Below are positions 16,401 through 22,440 of a stretch of 26,435 bases of DNA, in pieces. Every line of letters begins with the position of its first letter. Positions within the stretch are counted from its first letter, which is position 1. Origin of the DNA: an uncultured Collinsella sp. (GTDB taxonomy: Bacteria > Actinomycetota > Coriobacteriia > Coriobacteriales > Coriobacteriaceae). The position numbers and the translations under genes were made by a program. The stretch is taken from assembly GCA_900543505.1 (NCBI GenBank), contig UQSB01000029.1, forward strand, positions 1 to 26,435, given 5' to 3'. A model generated the notes under the pieces. That model saw nothing but the letters and a program-made list of their open reading frames with translations. It ran no database searches and had not been told where the DNA came from.

Positions 16401-19400
16401 CTATGCGTTCAGCGAGCTTACCGATGATAAGAGTCTCGACAACACTGATCGTAACTACAAGGTGAACAATCTGGATACTTCGAAGACGGGGTGCATCAAG
16501 ACGGATGCGACGCAGGGCCGCTATAGGGGAGACGACGCCAATAGCTCTGCGATAACCACAACCGTCAATGACTCGCAGGGACTGCTCGTACTCTCGGCCA
16601 TCATCAGCAGCGGTGCGGCCGGCGGTTCGGCGAATACGAATACCACGAACGATGCGTATGGAACGTATGCGGGCTCGCGTGCCTACATGGGCGGCAACAA
16701 CGCAAAGGGAGTGTACCAATTCGGCAACAAGCAATACGGCAAAGTTCGCAACGCGAGCTATACACATGTTGGAAGGCCGGCGAGTGCCGCTGAAGACTTT
16801 GCTAATGCGATAAGCGATGACATGAAAAGCCCCGGTATCCAGTTAGAGGGTAACGCGCTTGGCTACGCAGGCGATGGCTCGGGCGTTAACTCCCCCTACC
16901 TAGTAAAGAAATACGCAACGTGGCAGACGGGTAACATCTGCGCCGCGCAGGTCTCGGGAATGGATTTGCAGTTCAAAGCGGGTGAAACCTACGACATGAC
17001 TACTTATGGCACGGGTTACACGGGTCTTTCGGGCCGCTACTACTCAAACGCATGCGCATCCGGTAAGGGCGCCGACCGCGATCGCATCGTGCCGCTTGTT
17101 GCGTGCATCAACGGTAACGGTGCAACAATTAAGGTCGGTAGCAAAGAGGCCAGCAAGGTATATGGGGTCACGGAGTACGCCGATGATAATTACAAACTCA
17201 CCGGAGTGGGCGCTCTCTTTGGTACCGTAACGTATACCTCGACCAACGTGTTGGATAGCATCGGCACTCCGGCAACGGACGGCGCTGCTGCTACGGGCAA
17301 CGGCGGCTATACCGTCCAGAACCTAAAGTTCGATGACTGCAATATTTCTCTTACGTATATCAATGCAGCCGGCGCCTCCAGTGGTGCGGGTAATGAGCAG
17401 GTTGGCGTCGGTCTGCTTGCGGGTACTACGGCGAACGCGAGCTCGCTGGCAGATTACGGCAAATATGCAGGAATTACCACGAATAGCTGCAGGGTGAATG
17501 GCCCCAATAACGTTGGCGGATTGCTCGGCGCATCCGGCTATGGTAGCCGCAGGACTGATAAAGATACAACTTTGCTGGTGAATCGTAACGACACCTCAAA
17601 TTCGAACACGCGCTATTCTCCGGTCAAGCTTTACGATTGCTCTTATAGCAACATGGACATTTCTGGCGTGCAAAACGTCGGCGGCTTCGTCGGCAAGCTG
17701 AACCAAAATTCCGCTGGTGGCGTTTGGGCAAAAACGAATATGTCTATTGCCGAGAGTTCCACAATTATGTCAACTGCTGCCAGCGCAAGGACCGGCGGTA
17801 TCGTGGGTCTTGCCGGAGGTGGTTTCCTGGTGAACACCGATGACGCTGGAACGCCTTCGCAGGGTGCCGGAAAGGCGGAGATCAGCAATGTCACGCTTCA
17901 GCCGGCAGCATCGAGCGCGACCGAGGGGACCGGCGGCCTTATCGGAAGGTCCGAAAATGGAATCGTGTCTGTCTACAATCTGTGCATCCATGGCGACGTG
18001 CAGAATAAAACGGTATTTGGTGTTAGAGGATCGAATAATCTTAAGTACGTTGCTGGTGCAGTCGGCGAAGCAGCTTCGGGCGGTGCATTTAAGTTCGATA
18101 GCTGTGTAATAAAAGACATCTATCTTGGTGCTCGTGAGTGCTCTGCCGGTTTAATCGGTGATCTGAAAGGTGGGTGTGCCCTCGAGGTCAAGAATTCAAC
18201 TATCACTGGACTGGTCGTCGATGGTTCGTATTCTGGTGGTGTTGTTGGCTCGATCGGTAACACGGCGAACTCTGTCACGCTTTTGAACTCGACCATTGGC
18301 GAGAATAACTTTACCGGTAGCAAGAACGCTGCATGGAACTCATCGCTGGGAAGTTGTTCTGGTGGCGTGTCTGGCGATGGCCGTGGCTCATTTAGGCTCG
18401 TAAATGTGCTCATGGATCGCAATATCTTTGGGGCGCAAACTAGCCAGGGCTATTTGTTCGGAAATAGTTCATCCGCTGATCTCGTCAACGTTTTTGTCGC
18501 AGGAATTGCCATTAGACCAAACAGTGCGAGTGAATCGCTCAAGCTGATGCGCAATTCTTCCGGCACCGACGACCTTAAAAAAGTGAACAAAAAGTCATAC
18601 ATCGCATTTGCTGCCTATGAAGACAAGCTTTCCGATGCCAAGGGCGCGACACTGTATGGCAACGATGCTGCGAACGGCAATGTGACGGTGGCCGTTTCGC
18701 CCTACGTCACGACGAGTCCGACGAGTGGCCTTGTTGTGCGCGCCTCCGATGCTGACACGGCCGGCCGTTATCTGTTCGGCGACGGCATGAACGTTGGCCT
18801 TGCCACGGCCATCCAGAATCCGTCGAGCCCCGGCGTTGCCAACCGTTATACCTACACCAACATCGGCGGCATCAATGACGATGGCGCCTATCAAAATACG
18901 TCGAGCTATAACGCCAAATCCGTGGCGAGCATGTTCAATGCGAATAACGATGCAAGCGACAGCAAGGTTGCAACGGATTTTCCCGTTTTGGTGATCTCGG
19001 GTACCGATAATACGACGGCCAAGAGCTATCTAAACATCATCACGAACGGCGGCTTCTCTGACGCTTGCAGATTGAATAACGAGAATGGCACCAATCCGCA
19101 CGTGACGGCCAAAGCAGATGTTTTCCAACTCAAGGATGGTGTGTTCGTTAAGGACGATGACGCGTCGAACAATCCCACGCTTCGCGTAGTGAACAACGGC
19201 AAGAACAATATGTCGTTTAGCCCAAGCTCCGATTGGGACAACGGCAAGGGCCGCTTTACGCTCCTGACCGTTACCTTTACCGAGGCGGGTCAGAGCTACA
19301 ACGTTCAGGTGCCGATCGTCGTTAAGCGCAAGCTCGAGATTGATTTCGCTGCAACGTATGATTACGGCACCAAATTTAAAGAAAAAGACTACGCTAACCT

Positions 19401-21303
19401 TGGAAAAGATGCACACGTGCTTACGAGCTTTGGCGAGCCGATGACGGGTCTGCTTACCTGGACATACAATTCTGCCAATGGGAAGGAAGTCGACTTTGGC
19501 TGGGACAGCTATATGGCTGCTGGCGGCTCGATGAAGGGGCTCGGTAAGAGCATCCTCTTCAATGGTGCCGACGGAAGGTTGCCCCAGGGCACCCAGCTTA
19601 CGCTCATCGATGCGAACGTTGACGGCCGGGCCGGTGGCAGAGAGTATCACTATACGGTGGGCGAAGGCGGAGCAACGAGCGTTTCCCTGAGCGGAAACGA
19701 CGGCTTTAAGGATTCTGCGGGCAATCCATATCAGGAGCGATGGCTGAGCGAGATTTTGGATGTGTCGGCCACACAGGATGGCGCCGGCACATGGACCGTG
19801 TGTGATAACGAGGCAGAGGCGACCGCTAAAGCGAAACTCGATGGCAAGTGGACGCTGTTTAAGGTTGCGGGTGCTGACGTTCCCAGCAACAGCCGCTATA
19901 CGCTAAAGGTACCTAAGGAGAAGGATACCGGCAGAGAGAAGCGTGCATCGGAGAGCGTCTACCTAGTTGTCAACGTGCCCAAGTCGGGCGACGGCGTGAC
20001 GCAAGCTAGTATCAACGGTTTTACGGCTTCGTCTATTGACTCGAATTCTTCGGGTGGCCGCATATCTTGGAATCTGCATCACGTCTTGCGCACCGGTGGC
20101 GACGATAATCAAAACGGTACGGCATCGACATACAGCATCTTGTCCAATTACGGGCAGGAAGTTAACGACGGGAAGCCGGAGGCGCGCACTCCGGTTTCGA
20201 AGTCGACGGACGGCGCCGCCTACGTTCTTTCTCTTGACGTTACCGACACGATTACGTTTAACCCAAGTCAGAGCTATGCTGACTCGGACTCTTTGTTCTA
20301 TCAGCTCGATACGTCACTGTGCAAGTATGGCGCCAACAATACCCTGACGGGGGTGAGTAGTTTCCCGAGCGGAACCTCGGCGATCGCTAAATTCTATGTT
20401 GCCATCGACAATCAGAACTATAAGTGGGATGGCGAAGATTGGGCGAAGTGTGATTCTTCGACGCCTGCGTTCACGCAGACCGTGACGGATACGGGCGATG
20501 ACTCGCTGAAGCTCAAGCTCGATTGTGACCTTGCCGGAATCCGCAAGCGTGCAGCGGGCGGATCCTTTACCGTGCGTACGGTAGTGGAAGAGATTCGCCT
20601 TACGCCGGACGGCTGCAACAAGGTTATCTCCCTGTCCAAGCAGTCTGGCGAGGACGCCTGTACCAAGATGTCCTATACCGCCAAGCTTTCGACGCGTAAG
20701 GAAGGCCTTAATACCTCGAGCCTGACGCAGACGAAGCGCGGTAACGTCGGGTACTATCGCATGGACACGGGTGATACGACCATTACGCTTTCTGCGCCAG
20801 ATAAGTCGCAGCTTGGCATTAACGTGGACGACCTGCGTCCGATCGCGAATGGCGCGATTGGTCTGGGTGCCACGTATGAACTGGGTGGACTCAGCAACGC
20901 CGCCGAGGCAATTGCGAACGCAGACTCTGTTGTGTACACGCTCTCGCTTCAGCGCCGCGGAACCGACGGCACGTATGAGAGCGTAACGGATGATATCTCA
21001 AACTACGTAACAGTGACGGAGAGTAAGCTTGCCGCGGTCGCTCCCTCCGGTAGCACGATCACCTTCACTGACTCGAAGGAGAACGGCAAGTTCAAAACGA
21101 AGAACGGTAATACGACGTTTAGCCTGCCCTTTACCGTTAAGGTCAACACGCAGGTTGAACAGCGTGAGCAGTTCTACGCGAACTATCGCTTGGTGATGAC
21201 AGCGAGCCTGGTTAAGGGTGACGTGGCGAGCGCAACGCCTCAATCGCCCGACTATGTGACCTATACGCTCACGAGGGTGAACCTCAACGGCATCGACCAC
21301 TAG
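10417..21303 (+). CDS. Giant exported beta-solenoid (GLUG-type) surface protein, 3628 aa
   Basis: The signal peptide is in residues 1-29 (MRTAKR, hydrophobic stretch, cleavage near TVAAVA). Residues 51-135 are a highly acidic Asp/Ala/Ser/Thr linker. From about 338 to 2650 there are some 25 turns of a GG[LIVF][IVLF]G motif (GGFIG, GGLVG, GGVVG, GGLLG and similar), as in GLUG or right-handed beta-helix passengers. Module-opening motifs recur: FQGLGSDECPFEG (about 211), GTYLINDADTFAC (803), GCGTYGDPYTITKATEL (1707), FQGLGNKDYPFRG (1825) and GVNSPYLVKKY (about 2153). Residues 2870-3628 lack the motif and look like stacked beta-sandwich domains, perhaps a stalk. The C-terminus (TLTRVNLNGIDH) has no LPXTG, membrane helix or wall-binding repeat. 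AAGAGG lies 10 bases before the ATG. Likely an adhesin or fibre core; base composition is visibly lower in GC than the flanking genes. Confidence 0.9.
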   Translation: MRTAKRIFAEFMTVVMVLQACSPTVAAVAAGWQNISNEIAAASAKALDTAESGETNGDVTIGSGSSDAGADSDSAGDDAVKDDAAAGDTTDSATGSDSTGDQTEGDDAADDAAADDAEQDADDATSEDADAQAGATITDLNKLVELLEKNGAESIVRKDDESGIRSLDVKSSEAFAVLSNADASLYYDAQIKVIITGDAKLTESANNGMSFQGLGSDECPFEGRIYRSLNGVDSPVELTSNRTVFNNFKLTDQNNTVKIKWIGATTYSAPMVATKVSGGGKTLNAVVNIADPVGTGGTDTTSALTAPLLGEAMGDLTTEVTYGPAGSLEKLNVNAAGNIGLLANTVKSGTFTVGSVKFPASLAAGGVVETSSGNAGLLVGTVEDGATLNVGTLNVPAATVQSASGSAGGVAGLVGSNTGATVNVTEALDLHMLTVKGTTASGGFIGKATRLALGADNKKFTCPANVGDANSKSSGGFIGDVSFAGPVEFANNDQIDTGEGVNLGQSGDTGAGGVFGLLDTTNGDVAISGGSYTSKLVTGSSSIYGGLVGRVQDVTNTEKSNNTLHIKTGAAGNRCSVDTTCSVAPRLAGGLVGWVAKSNNTGGVVIVDGADVTCHSPKANGKNCGFGGVVGALDSGYSVGGRSRFGILDCGDVRVETDKNESIACGAGIVGSAWNGVLRLRGTTDLSDCKLEANGNTSQILRSLDGCAPLVFALGSGSDAEATNDNYWLYKRPAAARIDDLTYNQVIRLTGEEGKLSKDLIKLDESTFYQPLCNLSGAPDAGSSAGYSWGYQLRSQNGDGKSGTYLINDADTFACIAMTVQTNGYFGGVFGIGTANITSWYGNSGNAISITSDIDLRGTGLEGLACDGSGQVNAFVGAVEGNHHTVTLAIGEPYGTRNGNALGANDSTEGNGKIYRHSRLGLFAAIGGGATVNNLTVDGVMKFDNGLGVDAGSLAATITGKTTLSGVTCKPKITCDDTFGNDVNIGGIAGSVRGGGTVTFGSSNISGSTKAQATVKTGATLNGNTRIGGAIGYVADVVAIVNVTSLEVGDATASENAITAGDSASNKKSQIGGLIGCITQGTAANTTNVNITGLTFNSFSMTVGKNGDAKNGAGGLLGYSWGNTVVTIGDSANTSDSTYALKTNNASITANSSGELGGLVYAASGHWVINNYAIDLSGATINAESATTLGLLIGRGGRTENSTTYGVETYSGLYLENKAGWDTAYKVNGVAAGNGVKINNTAIKSNDNATSFDEWVGNSTRPAYGNKDASKLMDGEWNVVVSLHTKDGVNDGKLDMSGEPGNDNSYRNRSDFGKNHNTNAWTRYYYNLDKAYAALGQGSSKISKIDTAEKLLLWSAYRYAPAAIRSMIVPQAFNDAVAIGGESGRSVEIDLTGYSYYPTQPNGKVTVGNATITFHYSDIKAEQKSNKLNSAATQHENMHCGLFRTVANGDLTVNAVTLGGTVGPVVNDGRSKNDIAAAGGSSSGALVCRYVYGSNNGTTTTIRKISIDGLTLNNLTVDGASEATGADAYMPLLINEMQTYVNLSAKNITATGYGRNTKVATSLFGRLGVGSSADQVTATFGTINVPSATNNAIFTRASLLESFGYGEGKTGSAVYTFIKDDQTNDKVTFGSEIDSKGEYSGKQLWYYNESTYGTRAGLVTVDNKEANADTPQFGGYLPYVKKGNVNENKVQYHEIKVNQRVPKLTTGCGTYGDPYTITKATELNTVAEYINTQNPSDGWEVTIAADQETLCQRRSSSKDASNEVTYVYKQASKTWVRMIGNDIDPNDTLDDTTMHSYLQSAYYSIEPENDKGESTDTLELDAAVFQGLGNKDYPFRGVIVGNLRGSSQAATQATIKIHNSKDTGALSGLIPYSYGSVVSNLNIEYSGKAASIAHKNKDASGVPGAFFGGVIGCIMGGDNIIDGVSVKASGGFSVAGAAGDNGGAHLVPVGGYVGAVAGGGVIFRNSSRGDGALNDWHSAGASLYDNPYVGRVIDGYAFSELTDDKSLDNTDRNYKVNNLDTSKTGCIKTDATQGRYRGDDANSSAITTTVNDSQGLLVLSAIISSGAAGGSANTNTTNDAYGTYAGSRAYMGGNNAKGVYQFGNKQYGKVRNASYTHVGRPASAAEDFANAISDDMKSPGIQLEGNALGYAGDGSGVNSPYLVKKYATWQTGNICAAQVSGMDLQFKAGETYDMTTYGTGYTGLSGRYYSNACASGKGADRDRIVPLVACINGNGATIKVGSKEASKVYGVTEYADDNYKLTGVGALFGTVTYTSTNVLDSIGTPATDGAAATGNGGYTVQNLKFDDCNISLTYINAAGASSGAGNEQVGVGLLAGTTANASSLADYGKYAGITTNSCRVNGPNNVGGLLGASGYGSRRTDKDTTLLVNRNDTSNSNTRYSPVKLYDCSYSNMDISGVQNVGGFVGKLNQNSAGGVWAKTNMSIAESSTIMSTAASARTGGIVGLAGGGFLVNTDDAGTPSQGAGKAEISNVTLQPAASSATEGTGGLIGRSENGIVSVYNLCIHGDVQNKTVFGVRGSNNLKYVAGAVGEAASGGAFKFDSCVIKDIYLGARECSAGLIGDLKGGCALEVKNSTITGLVVDGSYSGGVVGSIGNTANSVTLLNSTIGENNFTGSKNAAWNSSLGSCSGGVSGDGRGSFRLVNVLMDRNIFGAQTSQGYLFGNSSSADLVNVFVAGIAIRPNSASESLKLMRNSSGTDDLKKVNKKSYIAFAAYEDKLSDAKGATLYGNDAANGNVTVAVSPYVTTSPTSGLVVRASDADTAGRYLFGDGMNVGLATAIQNPSSPGVANRYTYTNIGGINDDGAYQNTSSYNAKSVASMFNANNDASDSKVATDFPVLVISGTDNTTAKSYLNIITNGGFSDACRLNNENGTNPHVTAKADVFQLKDGVFVKDDDASNNPTLRVVNNGKNNMSFSPSSDWDNGKGRFTLLTVTFTEAGQSYNVQVPIVVKRKLEIDFAATYDYGTKFKEKDYANLGKDAHVLTSFGEPMTGLLTWTYNSANGKEVDFGWDSYMAAGGSMKGLGKSILFNGADGRLPQGTQLTLIDANVDGRAGGREYHYTVGEGGATSVSLSGNDGFKDSAGNPYQERWLSEILDVSATQDGAGTWTVCDNEAEATAKAKLDGKWTLFKVAGADVPSNSRYTLKVPKEKDTGREKRASESVYLVVNVPKSGDGVTQASINGFTASSIDSNSSGGRISWNLHHVLRTGGDDNQNGTASTYSILSNYGQEVNDGKPEARTPVSKSTDGAAYVLSLDVTDTITFNPSQSYADSDSLFYQLDTSLCKYGANNTLTGVSSFPSGTSAIAKFYVAIDNQNYKWDGEDWAKCDSSTPAFTQTVTDTGDDSLKLKLDCDLAGIRKRAAGGSFTVRTVVEEIRLTPDGCNKVISLSKQSGEDACTKMSYTAKLSTRKEGLNTSSLTQTKRGNVGYYRMDTGDTTITLSAPDKSQLGINVDDLRPIANGAIGLGATYELGGLSNAAEAIANADSVVYTLSLQRRGTDGTYESVTDDISNYVTVTESKLAAVAPSGSTITFTDSKENGKFKTKNGNTTFSLPFTVKVNTQVEQREQFYANYRLVMTASLVKGDVASATPQSPDYVTYTLTRVNLNGIDH

Positions 21304-21325
21304 TTCCGAAGCCAACTGGCTTCGC

Positions 21326-21365
21326 AAAGGGGGCGGCAACCACCCGGTTGCCGCCCCCTTTCTTG
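21326..21365 (+). terminator. Strong terminator closing the four-gene cassette
   Basis: AAAGGGGGCGGCAAC and GTTGCCGCCCCCTTT form a perfect 15-bp stem around a 6-base loop, followed by a short T/C tail. It starts 22 bases after the stop of the giant gene. Confidence 0.93.
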
Positions 21366-21394
21366 TTCTCCTGGCCTGCTGCTGCCCCAGCTTC

Positions 21395-21482
21395 CCACCT
21401 AGCTTTCCAGCTTTCCACCTTAGGTGGTAAGTTAAGTGGAAAGCTGGAAAGCTAGGTGGAAAGCTGGAAAGTAAGTGGAAAG
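21395..21482. repeat. Hairpin plus tandem repeat of a GTGGAAAGCTGGAAAG unit
   Basis: A 28-base left arm (21395-21422) pairs with 21433-21459 with a single one-base bulge around a 10-base loop. The right arm then continues as further partial direct copies of the same unit (GTGGAAAGCTGGAAAG at 21437 and 21456, and a shorter GTGGAAAG at 21475). The left arm itself contains two AGCTTTCC copies. It lies just beyond the cassette terminator. Confidence 0.85.
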
Positions 21483-21549
21483 TTGACATGTAGGTGCGGG
21501 CTGAAGAGGGGTTAATAATTACACAAACCATACCAGCCAAACAAAAAGA

Positions 21550-21566
21550 TACCAATCTGGTTGGTA
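21550..21566. promoter_or_regulatory. 17-bp palindrome, possible operator
   Basis: TACCAA and TTGGTA flank TCTGG. The size and symmetry suit a dimeric repressor site, but no regulated gene is close (the next start is about 180 bases away). The rest of 21483-21690 shows no gene; it is AT-rich compared with its surroundings. Confidence 0.3.
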
Positions 21567-21695
21567 AAACACCGTCAATGAGCCGCGAGCTAACTAGCTG
21601 CGTAAATAAAACCTAAAGAACTGTTGCAAATTAATGGCAAATGCCCAGATGCCGCCGTGCGATTTTCAATTAACTGTTACGCGCAAACAGCAAAA

Positions 21696-21704
21696 TGCTA
21701 CTAT
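21696..21704 (+). promoter_or_regulatory. Extended -10 promoter for the double-HTH gene
   Basis: TGCTACTAT matches an extended -10 (TGn plus TACTAT), 45 bases before the GTG start. The region 17-18 bases upstream (TGTTAC) is a poor -35, which is acceptable with an extended -10. Confidence 0.45.
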
Positions 21705-21748
21705 CTAACATGCACGTAAGAAAGCAGATTAACGGTTAAGGCTAAGAA

Positions 21749-22153
21749 GTGGCAGGTATGTCGGAAGCAACAAGGACTCGCACGCATGCGCCCGAGGTTA
21801 GGCAGCGCGCCGTCGAGGTCCTCCAAGAGGGGGTCGGTCATCGCGCCCTCGCCGCGGAGCTCGGCATTCCCCAGGCCACGGCTCGTCAGTGGGCCCGCGC
21901 ATATGCCGTGGGCGGTGCCGACGCCGTTCTCAACGCCGGTTCGCATCATCACACCTATTCGTACGAAGTTAAGCTCGCCGTGGTCAAGGACCGCTTGGAA
22001 AACGGCTTAACGGTTCGCGAGGCCATGATCAAGCACAAGATTCCCAGCGAGTCTTCGGTCAAGGCTTGGTGCCGCCAGTATCGCGAGAGCGGTGAGTCCG
22101 CGCTGGTTGATAAGCCGCGCGGTCGCAAGCCGCGCGTTAAAAAGGCGGAATAG
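21749..22153 (+). CDS. Orphan double helix-turn-helix protein, IS3 OrfA-like
   Basis: 134 aa. Two helix-turn-helix units are visible: residues about 15-50 (QRAVEVLQEGVGHRALAAELGIPQATARQWARAY) and about 70-110 (VKLAVVKDRLENGLTVREAMIKHKIPSESSVKAWCRQY), the layout of IS3-family OrfA / HTH_28-type DNA-binding proteins. The tail is basic (KPRGRKPRVKKAE). No OrfB integrase with a DDE core follows, and no terminal inverted repeats are seen, so this is either a remnant or a domesticated regulator. The GTG at 21749 was chosen because AAGG sits 7 bases upstream; an ATG at 21758 is nearly as plausible. It has its own extended -10 promoter and terminator, an argument for a working single gene. Confidence 0.78.
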   Translation: MAGMSEATRTRTHAPEVRQRAVEVLQEGVGHRALAAELGIPQATARQWARAYAVGGADAVLNAGSHHHTYSYEVKLAVVKDRLENGLTVREAMIKHKIPSESSVKAWCRQYRESGESALVDKPRGRKPRVKKAE

Positions 22154-22165
22154 CGAACGGGATGG

Positions 22166-22189
22166 TGCGCCCACAGGGGCGCATTTTTC
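22166..22189 (+). terminator. Terminator after the double-HTH gene
   Basis: TGCGCCC and GGGCGCA pair around ACAG and are followed by TTTTT. It starts 12 bases after the stop codon. Between it and the hydrogenase start at 22441 no gene is visible; TATAAC at 22395 is the only -10-like sequence noted and lacks a -35. Confidence 0.9.
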
Positions 22190-22440
22190 TTGCCGCGCCA
22201 ACTTTTTGGACCGTCGTGAGCCTACTGGAACATCCTCCAAAGTGGTTAATAAACCGCGCGCAGTGGCCCGTGCGCCCGCCGCCGCGATAGGGGGAGCGTC
22301 GCCTCTCTGCTCCAAAGCGGACAGACTCGTTACCCCGTACGCCTAAAACTCCCCAGTTGACCGAAAACCCGCCGCCGCTACTCCTCAACTGAGCTATAAC
22401 GTTAAACAATTGCAGCGTTTTTGCATGGGGGAGTGATGGT

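Noticed and set aside
22410..22430. Sigma-54 promoter before the hydrogenase operon (TTGCAGCGTTTTTGCAT)
   Set aside because: The -24 element lacks the GG of TGGCA, and sigma-54 is not expected in Coriobacteriia; the two TTGCA copies may be chance.
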